In this document: positions 21,159 through 33,240 of the stretch, one piece after another
Numbering within the stretch: the first letter of the stretch is position 1
Layout of the letters: every line of letters starts with the position of its first letter
Assembly (NCBI GenBank): GCA_028274465.1
Contig: CM051455.1
Location: 107,506,942 to 107,570,941 of the forward strand
Direction: 5' to 3'
Length of the DNA stretch: 64,000 nt
From: Plantago ovata
Taxonomy: Eukaryota > Streptophyta > Magnoliopsida > Lamiales > Plantaginaceae
Notes under the pieces: generated by a model
What the model saw: the letters and a program-made list of their open reading frames with translations, nothing else
Told to the model about the DNA's origin: nothing
Databases searched by the model: none
Position numbers and translations under genes: made by a program

Positions 21159-22885
21159 TCACATCATGAAGTCGAGGGGAGGCACATCATCGGGGCCGGC
21201 ATACTTCTGCATCATACAGTTGATCGCAGACTTGAAACCAGCCTTCATCTGCGCTTGCTCCTCCCTCAACCGAGCAGCTTCCTGGGCCTGCTGCTCGATA
21301 GTCGCCTTGAGCCACTCGTGCTCCTCAAGTAACTAGGAAGGCACCTCGGCAGTTCCCCGTCGGCATTTTGAACTGGAGGACGAGGCACCCTGGTTCACCG
21401 TCTCCGCTATGGCCTGCAAGAGTTTTCCCATGCCGAAGACACGCTCCTTCTCATCGAGCTCGCAGATCTCCAAATAGATGGCATTCTGCTCCTCGACGGT
21501 GAGATCACGGTTCTCAGTCCTGGCCAGGTACTGCTCCTGCAAATTCAAACAAACAAGATTTAGTACGTTACTGAAGAATCACAAATTTTTTTTTAAGGAA
21601 TGGGAAAAAAAAACTTACCGCGATTGTTTTGCTACGATCACCACGGAAGATCATCTGTCCATGCTCATCGAGCTCCCCGTGAGCCTCAACGAAGTGCTCC
21701 CATATAGTCGGCTCCCTCCCCTCCGATATCTTCATCGAATATAGACAATTTAATTAATGATTGAAATAATACTATAGGAACAAATAAACTATTATAAAGT
21801 AACTCAATTCAATAATAACTTACCGCGTCGCGCCAATTGGGATTTCGGACCCATTATATGCATCGATCACCGTGCCTGTCCCATCCTGTGGATCATGGCC
21901 CCGGTTCTCCCTGTTCTGCACCACCAGCTTATGGACGTGAGGGTCCTCATCCCAATATCGGATCCACTCGGGCCATGCATCCTCCCCAATCCATCCCGGC
22001 TTCTTCCGGCTCTTCATGATCTTGGTAACCGTCTTCCGGAAGGTCTCCGAGCCTTCATGTTCGAAGCAGTACCAAAGCTACGACTTGAACTTGTTAGGGA
22101 GGAAGAACTTCTCTTACATTTCACAAATTATGCACACTTTAGCAGAAAATATTACCCAAACCAATTACGGATTGTCCAAGTACAACTAACAACACGGTGA
22201 CTAATATATCACCTAAACCAATTACACATTGTCCTAGTACAAGTAACAACACGGTGACTAACATATCATCCAAGTAAAGTGGATAACATACAACTCAAAC
22301 AAATTAGAAGATAATATAAAAACCCTCAGCTGAGAAGAAAGATCACTAACCTCGAGAGCATTCTAAATCTCCACCTTCCGTTCCGGACGGAAAGTATGCC
22401 ATTGGGATCCCCGTGGCAGGAGATCCACTTGCTTCGTGGATTCCCTGTTGATGAGCTTAGCAACCTCCCTCGGCACCAGCCTGTTACAAAGTCTAGATGA
22501 ATGCGTTATCCAACTGTTAGAAAGTACTTTGAAAAAAAACATACAATTCTAAGTTAATATGATTCATGTACTTACACATTCCCAGGCATGGGCCACACTA
22601 CGAGCTTTCCGTGCATCCTCTAATCCCTTCTGTACTCCACCCCCCGAAGCCATCATCAGGCAAGTTTGCAAACACGTCGGATGGGCCAGTAGACCCTGCA
22701 CCGCTGCCTGAACGGTGGCCAACAGGTGACTGTGTCTCGATCACATGTGTCTGTGTCGTCCCCCCCCCCCCCGACTCCGGCTGAGAACCCGGGGTGCGTA
22801 GTGGCGAGTCCGGCTCGGACTCGTTGGCGGGGTAGCTACGGCTGCTGGCGGCCAACAACTTTCCCGGTCTCTTTGGCCTCCCCAT
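21159..22885 (-). pseudogene. PTTA/En-Spm (Transposase_24-like) gene inside the CACTA element
   Basis: Multi-exon gene on the minus strand. The start is MGRPKRPGKL at 22885. The exon around 22019-21820 carries WPEWIRYWDEDPHVHKL and QNRENRG, a pattern of the plant PTTA/En-Spm protein family. The next exon (about 21730-21622) reads PTIWEHFVEAHGELDEHG and ends DRSKTIA with a GTAAG donor. The last exon begins EQYLARTENRDLT and runs through a coiled coil to 21159, with an in-frame TAG at 21335-21333. Other stops lie near 22080. This protein type is thought to help bind element ends. The copy is probably dead. Confidence 0.7.
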
Positions 22886-24019
22886 GATCTGCAAGTTAAA
22901 CAACAAGAATAAGAAATAACAAATGGAAAGAAAAGAGTTTACATGGGTTGTATTTAAGTATGTATTTAAGTATGAATCATGATAATTAGTAACATAACAG
23001 AAAGTATAACTTATCAGATAACTTATTAAAATACCTTATCAAATTCAACCTATATGTATGGTTTACATGATTACCGAAGTACAAACAAACTGTTATTATT
23101 ATTATGGTGTGTTCAGGTAACTACAATCAGTTCGCTTAAATATCGGTGAGGCTTACCAATGGGTGAAAACCAATAAAACGCATACTGATAGACAAGAAAC
23201 GTATAGTATTAGTTTTCACCCAAGGTAAGCCCAAACCCACACATCGAAACTAATATACGTATATCATCATCACACTTTATAAAATGATTAAATATTAACC
23301 AAAATCGTAAAAGTCTACTTCCAGAATAGATTGATTTATTACATCCATTTCAATCTTCTTTAATAAACAAAAAATTACTCAAAATAAACATAAATAAATA
23401 AATTAACTAATTAACATAATTAATTAATAAATCGACAAAAATTGAAGAACAAACTGATTATTGCAATACAACATATAGATTATGCACAAAAATTAACAAT
23501 CATAATTATGCACAAAAAATAAAAAGCCCTAAAAATTAGGTTAGGGTTCTAACCTTTAATTTGGGCAGATAAACTGAAGATTGAGGTGATGCCGGTGGTT
23601 TCACGGCCTAGATGGGAGAAACCGGTGGCTGTTGGTGGTGACGAAACAAACCGAAAAGGTAAGATGGACTACCGATTTCCCGATCCACAAAACAAACCGA
23701 CAACAAAAAGAGGGTAGAAAAGAGTATTAGTAGGTGATAAATAAATTAGGGTTAAAAAACATTCAAATAGGATAAAAATTGGAGAAACCCCCAAATTGGT
23801 AAAACTAAGGTTCATGTTACTTACCTCTTAAATCGGTGAAGATCGATGAAATTGGATAGATATTCAAAATTCTTGTTGGATAAGCTTCGATTTGAGTTAA
23901 AATGTGGGAAGAATGGTGGAGTTTTGTGGGTTGATAAGAAATACGAAGAGAGAAGAAGGAGAAGAGAACAACAATGGTGAAATGGATAAATGGGGAAGAA
24001 GGAACCCGTCATCGTCTGT

Positions 24020-24333
24020 AAGTAAAGGTTTAGCGACGGATCATATCATCCGTCGCTCAATATTTTTATTTTTTCCGTTTTCTTTTTCCTTTCTAAATAA
24101 CGAGTCTCGTCAACCAACATAGCGACAGATGACGTCATCCGTCACTTGTTTAGAAACGGATAAAATTCATCAGTCGCTAATATGGAGCCGGATTGGGTCT
24201 CCAGAGACCCAAACTGAGCTTAGAACGCAGTTCGTCCTCATCCGTCGCTAACATTAGCGATCCGTCGCTAATTTTCTACGGAGTGGATTCCGTAGCTACT
24301 GTTCCGTCGCTAAATGCCTGATTTCTTGTAGTG
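24020..24333. repeat. Right subterminal repeat cluster of the CACTA element
   Basis: Inverted and direct copies of AGCGACGGAT, ATCCGTCGCT and variants, ending at the terminal repeat. It mirrors the left cluster. Confidence 0.85.
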
Positions 24334-24336
24334 GTA

Positions 24337-25103
24337 GAGCTATAAGGTTGTGAAAATCCAAAATCTTCAGAAAATTGAAAACTTCCTGACTAACAAAAGA
24401 GTCTCATGAGATTCAAAAGAAATTAAATGGTTCACTTGAAGTAATCACTTGAAAGAAATCAAAAGAAAGTAACCCGTTATACACCAGCTTCAAAACGGTT
24501 TGTAAGTAGATAAAACTTATACAATACTATATTCCCTTTCTAACAAAAATGTTCAAGAGATCAGGCTCGAAATAAATAATTTCCATATATTAATCATGTA
24601 CACATTAAGCAGACAATGCATGCATTTTGATAACATGGTAGATACTACAACACCTCATGTGCTTTTAATTGTTTGAAGTTGATATTATTCATCTTCCTCA
24701 TGATCCATAAAGTCAGTGTATGTTCATTCCTTCCCTAAATGGGAAACTTGGTTAAGTACTATGCACTCCTATCATTTACTTGATTATTGTTCTACTTTTC
24801 TTTTTCCCCCAATCTTTGGCTGATTGCATTTCTTAAACAGTCGATGACATGTCTATTGTGCGTAAATGCACACAATAGACAAAAATGCAAGCAATGCATT
24901 ACGTGAAATACTAAAAGTATATGAGTGAACTTATTTTACAACAAAAATAATGATTTAGTCATCACAGTTTCTGTCTATGCATCAGATAATTTTTGCTCCT
25001 TGAAAGTGAGAACCACAAGACATATCACGATGCATAATTTGCATCAAAACAGAAATTAACGCATAATATTGTGTTTTTACAAAGATTTCTGCACCAAAAA
25101 TTG
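24337..25103. other. AT-rich intergenic DNA with a short palindrome
   Basis: No gene recognised. A perfect 10-base inverted repeat (GTCTATTGTG / CACAATAGAC, loop of 10) stands at 24851-24880. The segment 25019-25080 is related to 20097-20160. Confidence 0.6.
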
Positions 25104-25918
25104 TTGAATCTGGGGTTGAGGTAAGTATCGAACAAGAGGATGTGCAGTCTGAGATGGCTTTCTGGCAGTTTGCGGTCATAATGTATGTAATTGGTACATA
25201 ACTTACACTGACTGTGTGAAACATTTCATGAGGAAGTCATGGGCACCTGATCATTTACCTGATCTTTTCTATCATGAAGATGGGTATTTTATCATCAGAT
25301 TCATGTCTGCTGTTGCAAGGGATGACGTTCTGCAAAAGGGACCGTACTCGATGTTCAATATGCCAATGTTTATGACACACTGGTCTGCAGATTATGATTT
25401 GAAGGAGAATCTGCTGCGGGTTCTACCTATTTGGGTAACTCTTCCTAAACTTCCTTTATACTTATGGGTGGAAAGAGTTTGGGAAAGATTGCTAGTGCGT
25501 TGGGTAAACCGGTGATTACTGATGAGTGCATTGCACGGAACTGAGAGTTTCTTATGCACGTGTCTTGGTAGAAGTGAATGTCATGGAGGAACTGAAGGAT
25601 TTTCTATTGATCTGTGATAAAAATGGTAAGAAGTTTCATCAGGCTGTACAATATTAGTGGAAACCATTGTTCTGCACCAAATGTAATCAGGTTGGTCATC
25701 AATGTGGCAAGAAACCAGATGGTAATGGCAATGGAAAGAAAAGACCAGGGCAGGGCCAGAAGGTTTGGGCACAGAAACTGGGAATTGCTTGTGTGGCTAC
25801 GAATCAGAATATCACTGCGGATGGAGGCAGTAGCACTACAGGCTCTAGTCAACATGAAACTTCTGCTGGAGGGGTTGTGAATGGCGCCTCTATTGTGGCC
25901 CCAACTGTTTCCAAATGA
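25104..25918 (+). pseudogene. LINE-type ORF1 fragment (DUF4283 and zinc knuckle), broken
   Basis: The plus-strand sequence reads EVSIEQEDVQSEMAFW, then (stop at about 25200) KSWAPDHLPDLFYHEDGYF, GPYSMFNMPMFMTHWSADYD and LPIWVTLPKLPLYLW. This is the DUF4283 pattern of plant L1 LINE ORF1 proteins, which bind RNA. After two frameshifts (about 25470 and 25600) it continues with FCTKCNQVGHQCGKK, a zf-CCHC_4 type knuckle, and a Gly/Ser-rich tail to the stop at 25916-25918. No endonuclease or LINE RT follows; gypsy tail sequence begins immediately. Several stops make it a relic. Confidence 0.8.
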
Positions 25919-27095
25919 TTACAAACTCACAAAAAAGAAGAAAAACAAACTCACATGACTCAAAAAACGAAAAACAAGTCATATCAAAAGGTATAACCCC
26001 CTCCCCAAACCTATTCGTAAGAATAGGTTTCAAACAAAGGATCACACTCTCCTCACACTACCTCCTTCCTAGGCATTTAGCAATCTCAAAGCAAGGTGAA
26101 GACTTGTTGCCTCTTAGGTACATAATTTCACGGGAAAACAACCAAAAGACTCTAACATGCAACATTTTATAATAAGGTCTTCGTGAACCGCAGTAGAGAA
26201 AACACCATTTAGTGATGTTGAGACTACCAAGCATAACTAAGTGCATATACAAATGTGACAAGCCAAGCGAGAAAAACCTCAAACTAATCCATACAAATAT
26301 GACCCTTCTTTGCTTTTTTTTTTGGGTCTTTTCTTTTTGTTCTTTTTTTCTCTTTCCAATTTCTGGGAATTCGATTTTTTTTTTTTGTATATAGCCAGCA
26401 GTAGCACAACGAAACGAAAATAACATTGACACTACAAACGACCTCCCCAAACCTATTCGAAAGAATAGGTTGGAGCACAAACTTTCGAAAAAGATAAAAA
26501 AACAAACTCACATGACTCAAAAACGAAAAAGTCATAATGATAGTATAACCCCCTTCCCAAACCTATTCGAAAGAATAGGTTTCAAACAAAAGAATCACAC
26601 AATCTCACACTACCTCCTTCCTAGGCATTTAACAATCTCAAAGCAAGGTGAAGACTTGTTGCCTCTTAGGTATATAATCACACGGGAAAACAACCACAAG
26701 ACTCAAACATGCATCATCTTATTATAAAGGCCTTCGTGAACCGCAGTAGAGAAAACACCACTTAGTGATGTCGAGACTACCAAGCTTAACTAAGTGCACA
26801 TACAAATATGACAAGCCAAGCGAGAAAAACCTCAAACAAATCCATAGAGATGCAATGGATGGTCAATGGTCATAAATAGTTAATCTACACAATAAAAAAG
26901 TTCAAAAAAAAAATTCGCAATAAACTCCACATAAAAACATGCAAAATTATACTAGGATAAATGTAGTGAATGCAATTAAATACTAAGAAAGCGGTAAACG
27001 TGAAAATGCAAACAAAGGTTCTCACGAGTTAACATAAGCAAAATAGATTATAGAAATACACAGCGGTAACCCCCCCCCCTAAACCTAAACGTCGT
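25919..27095 (-). mobile_element. Gy3: 3' tail fragment of a Gy-family gypsy element
   Basis: Minus-strand tail sequence like that of Gy2, Gy4 and Gy5, partly duplicated: the block with TACCTCCTTCCTAGGCATTT appears at about 26058 and 26612. Hairpins with AACCTATTC/GAATAGGTT arms stand at 26008-26029, 26450-26471 and 26570-26591. The sequence next to the Gy4 LTR (poly-C then AACGTCGT) matches 33250-33275 of Gy5, so Gy4 seems inserted in Gy3. No LTR or coding region of Gy3 is visible. Confidence 0.75.
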
Positions 27096-28366
27096 TGATG
27101 AACACGGATGTCGTGCTCCGAATTCAAGCAAATAAATTTGTAATTAGCCAAAGGCAATCCACAACTACAACGAAAACCGTAGTGTAGCAGTAGAATGACT
27201 CGAGTGTCGTTCTCTCAGAACTATAACTAGCTTTATCAAACCTAATTTAGAATACAAAAACAGCAGACAGATAGCAAAAGGGGTTTTTTAACAGATAATG
27301 GAGATTGGTGATAGTGTGATCCTTCTTAACATAACGGGTCGATAATCATGCATAAATTCCTCGGTCTTGCATAGAGATCTTTGAATCAATTTAGTGTTCT
27401 GTTGCAAATATTAAGCACTACGAAGATAATTGGTCTGACAAGTCAATCACTATTGTCCTAATGTGTTCCGTAATTATTCAACACTACGAAGATAAACTCG
27501 CACACAGGTCGACAAGTGTCCAATTGTACATAATAATTAATACAACATACGAGAATTTAGGTTGTGCCTGATCAACGAAATAAAGCAATGACACGGAGTA
27601 TAATGCGCGATATAGCCATTAGCATGATTATCTTCCCTTCGCTAAGAATTCACATAATACCACCAACGATAAGTTTAGCTACTCATAATAGGCATGCAAT
27701 CAACAGAAATCATAGAAGAAAACATATTGAAAGATATATAAAATAAGTAGATTAAACTGTAAGATACAAGTTACCGAAGGTTGTCAATCTCCGGAGAATC
27801 GCGATCCTACGAGCTCCAATCCGCTATGAAAAAGTGTCCCCTAAGCTACGGACCCCCAGAACAGGCTCTGGGAAGTCCCTACCTAAAACTACAGAGAGAG
27901 GTGAGAAAGTAGGTCTGGAAAGATATGATTTTCGGAGAAAACTGAGCAACTATATATAGGCTTCGAAATACTGTGGGGTGGTTCGCCCCACGTCTGGGGC
28001 GGTTCTCCCCAGAAAATTTCTCGCGGAATTCCGCGTTTTCGACGCGTTTTTGGATTTCTTCCCCTTTTCGGACTCGGTTTCTGACTTCTAGTAGCCTTCT
28101 AACCTCCAGATGCGGCCCCTAGACTCCAAATCCTATCCGGAAACCTTCAGATACTCCAAATAGGCTTCTGGAACACCAATTTCTTGTCAACTTCAATATA
28201 ATTGCCCCGAAATCTTCGAATTTCAACCAAAACCTGTAAAATAAAATCTAAAGGGAAATGTGACACTATTCTAATAAAATGCACTAAAATATAGCTAAAT
28301 TAACATAGATGATAGCTAAAATAGGTGAAAAAGACTCGAATGAAAGTGTAAAATACACATTCATCA
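27096..28366 (-). mobile_element. 3' LTR of Gy4
   Basis: Outer end TGATGAACACGG at 27096, inner end at 28366. The TATA box CTATATATAG is at 27950-27959, with GC palindrome variants at 27975-28012. The polypurine tract follows at 28367-28397. Confidence 0.88.
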
Positions 28367-28929
28367 AACTCCCCAAACCGAACCTTTGCTTGTCATCAAG
28401 CAACTAAGCTAGACTCTAATGCAAAAAACATGCAAGACACAAAACGGAGTTTCATGCCAAATAAAATGAACTAATCTACTGAATTTATCAAATAACATAT
28501 GAACAAAAACCATATAAATCAAAGCATGAATATAGGTTGAAGAATACCTCAATTGACTTATATACATCCACATAAGCACTTATGTCAAGACAAGATAGTC
28601 TCTCGTAACATTCTCTACCTGGACCTAGTCAGTGACGACGTAATGAAGCATGCTAAGATACGAATGGTTGCCCCGTGCCTATGAAACTGAGGACTTACTG
28701 CTGTTCCACCATGTTAAGACTTTTCCTCAAAAGAGGTCGAACCAGTACTGGCTCTCATCAAACGAAGGAGGGTTCCCTATAAAAGATAACTCTCCGCTAT
28801 TCTACCAGGACGAGGGTGGTCTAGAACAGATGACACTCAAGACAAAAAAGATAAAAAATAGAAAAACACGATTATGAACATTACAAAAAATGGAAAATAA
28901 GACTCAACACTTTGCTAAACTGCTATTTG

Positions 28930-29255
28930 GCTTTTTTTTTACCCTTCTTTGCTTTTTTGGGGTCTTTTCCTTTTTTTTCTTTTTTTTTCTTTCCAAATTT
29001 TTTCTTTTTCGTTTTCTCTTTTTTTTCTGGAATTTTTCTTTCGTTCTTTTTTTCAATTTTTTTTCTAGCCAGCTGTAGCATAACCAAAAGGGAAACAAAA
29101 TGACTCACACGACTTCCCCAAACCTATTCGAAAGAATAGGTTGGAGTACAAAATTCACGGAAAAAGAAAAATAAACTCACGATACAAAAATGAAAAACAG
29201 AAACAAGTCTATGATGGTGTAACACCCTCCCCAAACCTATTCGGAAGAATAGGTT
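28930..29255 (-). promoter_or_regulatory. Gy4 tail: purine-rich tract and hairpin pair
   Basis: Low-complexity tract at 28930-29065, then hairpins at 29121-29142 (loop GAAA) and 29234-29255 (loop GGAA) with identical 9-base stems, spacing 113. Confidence 0.78.
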
Positions 29256-29789
29256 ATAAACAAAGGATCACACAACCTCACACTACCTCCTTCCTAGGCA
29301 TTTAGCAATCTCAAAGCATGGTGAAGACTTGTTGCCTCTTAGGTACATAGTTACTCGGGAAAACAACCATAAGAACCTAACATGCATCATCCTATTATAA
29401 AGGTCTTCGTGAACCGCAGTAGAGAAAACACCACTAAGTGATGTCGAGACTACCAAGCTTAACTAAGTGCAATACATAAATGTGACAAGCCAAGCGAGAA
29501 AAACCTCAAACAAATTCATAGAGATGAAGCATACGATTAATGGCATAGCTAGTTGATCTACCCAACAAAAAAGTTTAAAAAATTCGGCAATAAACTCCAT
29601 ATAAAACATGCAAGACTATCCTATGATGAATGTAGTGAATGCAACCTAAAAAATCTAAGAAAGCAGTAAACGTGCAGATGCAAATGCAGACGGATAAAGC
29701 ATGCGAGGTACTATACTCATCCTACCAATACCAAGCTCCAAACTAACAACATCAGAGCACTTAAATCCCATCCCCCCTCATGAAATTAA

Positions 29790-30717
29790 CGCTAGTCCCT
29801 AGAAGTAAGAAAATGAGGAAATAAGATGTGATACTAGATGTTACCCCATGGTTTGGCCTCGGTCGGCTGAGTGTGCTGCTTGTGAGTTATTGGTACTGCT
29901 CCGGGACCCTCATATATGATCATCGGGACTTGTGGTAGTGGCGGTAGTTCCATCAATAGATCGGATAGGACCAATTCAACCATCTGTATCATCATTGTCC
30001 CTATTGTCTTCATTGTCACTACTGTCACGCACATCGTCACTGGTAGAGTTGCAGCGTCGAATGGAATATTCAAGACTGGCCGCCTCTATTATGGAATCTT
30101 CCACCCGGTATCTCTCCAACGAGTTGTGAACTGTTGAAGGGGAAAGGGCAGTGGTATCAGGACCTCCCCCTCCAGCGTTTTACGCCCCAAGGAGGCTACA
30201 GCAAGCTGCTCGGGTATTCCGAGGCTATCTTCCATGTTTTCCAATGTTGACCACATTCTCTACAATTGATGATCCCAATGTCAATATGATGCTCTTTTTA
30301 GAGGCAGGCAAGGGGCACCCCAACGAGGGGCCGGGCACCCATGTCATTATGTTTTGGAACCAAGCTAGCGCTTCGGAATCTTCTAGCAGCTACGAACTCA
30401 AGATTGAATCCGTTGCGGCAAGATCGTCCCGGTGCCTTCCAGTTCACTCGAACTTTGCAGACCTTGTGATGGAGTGCTGACGTAATAATGGTTTTTGTCC
30501 CTTCGGTGGTGCATGAATAGGCATAGGAGTCCTTACTCCAGTTGTACTCTAGCTCCTCCTCTTGGATAATCCACGACGTTGTTGCAAAACCCCTTGGCTC
30601 GAACGCACATCTAGCGAGGTCACCTTCCTTGACATGGTTCTTCACAGCAATCATACGGGAATGCTCCTTTCCCTTGGTATGGTTCCTACAAACAGCACTT
30701 AGTACCTCGTATGACAC
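29790..30717 (-). pseudogene. Decayed ORF2 of Gy4
   Basis: Closely related to the Gy1 ORF2 remnant. A frame at 30717-30298 reads like the Gy1 frame at 4743-4303. The presumed ATG is ATA here, and multiple stops follow. The 29900-30140 segment corresponds to the acidic linker. Not functional. Confidence 0.6.
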
Positions 30718-30969
30718 AAAACTGACTCATGCATATGCTAGTGTAAGAATGAAACACACGAGTGAGAAAATCATCAATCGAGCTCCACAAACCGTAATGT
30801 CTAGCCTAGCTTCTTCATCATGCAACATACCAATGTAACTACTACATGCAATACATCACATTATGCTCTTTCTAGACAACCAATATCCTTGATAACAAGG
30901 CTCAATTCATACCATAATAGCGAAAAATTATATCATCATAAATCCTCATACTCAACAATTAAGCATTCT

Positions 30970-31100
30970 TGGTTAGACTGAGGTGTCATGACACTAGAGG
31001 TCATAGGTTCAATTCTCGCAAAGTGCGAGATTATTTATAGTTTATTACTAGCTTTGTAATGCTATTTGTGAAATTGTAATGGTTCGATTATTGAAAAAAA
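30970..31100 (+). mobile_element. tRNA-derived SINE with 15-bp target duplication
   Basis: A 131-base insert ending in TTGAAAAAAA, flanked by the direct repeat ACAATTAAGCATTCT (30955-30969 and 31101-31115). It contains a good B box (GGTTCAATTCT, 31006-31016) and a weaker A-box-like TGGTTAGACTGAGG at its start, as in tRNA-derived SINEs transcribed by RNA polymerase III. The 3' part with TAGCTTTGTAATG resembles plant Au-type SINE tails (tentative). The matching unoccupied sites in Gy1 (about 4982-4998) and Gy6 (about 49483-49497) prove insertion. Confidence 0.88.
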
Positions 31101-31220
31101 ACAATTAAGCATTCTATCGTCAAATCTACCAACATTACATCAATAAACACAACCATATGCTAGAAATCAAAGATAAAGACATATTGCATAACAAGATATA
31201 TCATCTAGTAGCAAAATACC

Positions 31221-31353
31221 TGTTAGGAAATTTGTAATTTTGATGAGCAATTAACCATGCTAAATTAAGAACAGTCCAGTAACTAGTACTCTTAAGGTCA
31301 ATAGGAATTTAGAATTTTAAGGACATTGTAAAAGAGGAACGTTTGCTGATGAC
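31221..31353 (+). mobile_element. Start of a Si-family LTR, cut by the assembly gap
   Basis: Begins TGTTAGGAAATTTG and matches the first 133 bases of the LTRs at 40555 and 57412. It interrupts the Gy4 spacer. The preceding five bases ATACC (31216-31220) equal the five bases after the LTR at 42286, so it may be the 5' LTR of Si-b. Confidence 0.85.
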
Positions 31354-31453
31354 NNNNNNNNNNNNNNNNNNNNNNNNNNNNNNNNNNNNNNNNNNNNNNN
31401 NNNNNNNNNNNNNNNNNNNNNNNNNNNNNNNNNNNNNNNNNNNNNNNNNNNNN
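31354..31453. other. Assembly gap, 100 N
   Basis: Exactly 100 undetermined bases between a Si LTR and a Gy-type LTR, so probably a scaffold gap of unknown true length. Confidence 0.98.
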
Positions 31454-31844
31454 TTGTCGAAACCTCCCGGGCGAACCGCCCCCGGTGCCAGGCGAACCGC
31501 CTGGCATGGGGCGAACCACCTGGGACCTGCAGCAGATTTTGGTCTTCTTTTCTTTTCGGACTCGGATTTTTCCTTCTAGTGACTTAAAAGCCTTGAAACT
31601 CACCCCTACCTCAAATCTCGTCCGGAGCATTCTAGATACACCACGGATGACCACGAAACATCAATCATCTTCTCTTCAACATAATTGCCCAAAAAGTACG
31701 TTTTTCACCTAAAATGAAAATGACCAAGAAAAGGGAAACGTGACACTATTCTAATAAAATGCACTAAAATATAAGCTATATTCCTAGAGGATAGCTAAAT
31801 TGGTGAAAAAGACTCGAATGAAAGTGTAAAATACACATTCATCA
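31454..31844 (-). mobile_element. 3' LTR of Gy5 (partial, at gap)
   Basis: The inner end TGATGAATG (minus) is at 31844. The sequence diverges from Gy1/2/4/6 LTRs in the middle. It has GC-rich inverted repeats, including perfect 9-base arms TGCCAGGCG / CGCCTGGCA at 31486-31506. Confidence 0.8.
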
Positions 31845-33240
31845 AACTCCCCAAACCGAACCTTTGCTTGTCCTCAAGCAACTAAGCTAGACTCTAATGC
31901 AAAAACCATGCAACACACAAATGGAGTCTCATGCCAAATGAAATGAACTAATCTATTGAGTCTATCAAAAACTTATGAACAAGGACCATACAAATCATAA
32001 CATGGATATTGGTTGAAGAATGCCTCGATTGACCCATACACATTCACATATGCACTATGTTAAACAAGATAGTCTCTCGTAACATTCTCTACCTGGACCT
32101 AGTCAGTGACGACGTAATGAAACATGTTAAAATACGAATGGTTGTCTCGTGCCTATGAAACTGAGGACTTACTACTGTTCACCAGTTAAGACTTTTCCTC
32201 AAGAGGTCGAACCAATACTTGCTCTCATCAAACGAAGGAGGGTTCCCTAAAAGTTCACACTCCCTATTCTACCCATCTCTCAAGCAAAATCATAAACTAT
32301 CACCTCTTCCTGAAAGGCAGGACGAGGGTGGTCTAGAACAGATGACACTCAAACAACGAAAGGCACACTTTACAACTCGATTACGAACATTACAAGAATT
32401 GAAAAACGAGACAAACATTTTGCTAAACTGCTTTTTGGCTTTCTTTGGACCCTTCTTTGCTTTTTTGGGGTCTTTTCTTTTTTTTCTTTTTTTCTTTTCC
32501 AGATTTTTTTATTTTTTCTGGAATTTTTCTTTTTTTCCTTTTTTTCGATTTTTTCTTTTTCCTTTCTTTTCCTTTTTTTTTTTGTATATAGCCAGCAGTA
32601 GCACAACGAAAAAGAAATTACAATGACTCACACGACCTCCCCAAACCTATTCGAAAGAATAGGTTGGAGCACAAACTTTACGAAAAGGAAAACAAACTCA
32701 CATCACTCAAAATCGAAAAACAAGTCATAATGACAGCATAACCCCCTCCCCAAACCCTATTCGTTAGAATAGGTTTCAAACAAGGATCACACAATCTCGC
32801 ACTACCTCCTTCCTAGGCATTTAGCAATCTCAAAGAAAGGTGAAGACTTGTTGCCTCTTAGGTACATAATTACACGGGAGAAAAACCACAAGACTCTAAC
32901 ATGCATCATCTTATTATAAAGGCCTTCGTGAACCGCAGTAGAGAAAACACCACTAAGTGATGTTGAGACTACCAAGCTAAATAACTGCATACATAAATGT
33001 GACAAGCCAAGCGAGAAAACCTCAAACAAATTCATAGAGATGAACGTATGGTAAAGGTCATAACTAGTTAATCTACCCAATAAAAAAGTTCAGAAAAATT
33101 TGGCAATAAACTCCCATACAAAAACATGCAAACTATACTAGGATGAATGTAGTGTATGCAACTAAATGCTAAGAAAGCGGTAAACGTGCAAATGCAAACA
33201 AAGGTTTCACGACTTATCATAAGCAAAACAAGTATAGAGA
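31845..33240 (-). other. Gy5 3' tail: polypurine tract, purine-rich tract, hairpin pair
   Basis: No gene. The polypurine tract is at 31845-31875. The sense-strand purine-rich tract is at 32440-32590. Hairpins lie at 32644-32665 (loop GAAA) and about 32753-32776 (loop GTTA, one extra C in an arm). The tail is homologous to the Gy2 and Gy4 tails. Confidence 0.75.

Larger units (their letters stand above)
20578..24333 (-). mobile_element. CACTA (En/Spm) transposon, non-autonomous, complete ends
   Basis: The left end starts CACTACAAGAAA at 20578 and the right end is its reverse complement finishing TTTCTTGTAGTG at 24333. The 3-bp target duplication GTA lies on both sides (20575-20577 and 24334-24336). 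Both subterminal regions hold many copies of AGCGACGGAT and ATCCGTCGCT, often paired as palindromes (for example 20600-20624), typical TNPA-type binding clusters. Inside is one decayed minus-strand gene. No TNPD-type transposase is seen, so the element needs help to move. Confidence 0.92.
27096..31220 (-). mobile_element. Gypsy element Gy4, 3' half, reverse
   Basis: Minus strand: spacer (31220-30701, holding a SINE), ORF2 remnant (30717-29790), tail with hairpins at 29234-29255 and 29121-29142 and a purine tract, polypurine tract, and 3' LTR (28366-27096). It is cut at 31220 by a Si-family LTR. The left flank GTCGT (27091-27095) would be the target duplication, but its partner is not in view. 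Confidence 0.85.

Noticed and set aside
22566..22784. Plus-strand proline-rich ORF
   Set aside because: Mirror of the first exon of the minus-strand CACTA gene.
25915..26535. ORFs next to the LINE fragment
   Set aside because: They fall in the duplicated Gy3 tail and are composed of repeat sequence.
28890..29108. Phe-rich and Lys-rich small proteins (also at 12800-12940, 26280-26540, 32400-32610)
   Set aside because: They come from the low-complexity pyrimidine/purine tract of the Gy tail, appear in all frames and are not conserved as protein.
30970..31030. tRNA gene
   Set aside because: It has a B box but no cloverleaf, a poor A box, an A-rich end and flanking target duplications; it is a SINE.
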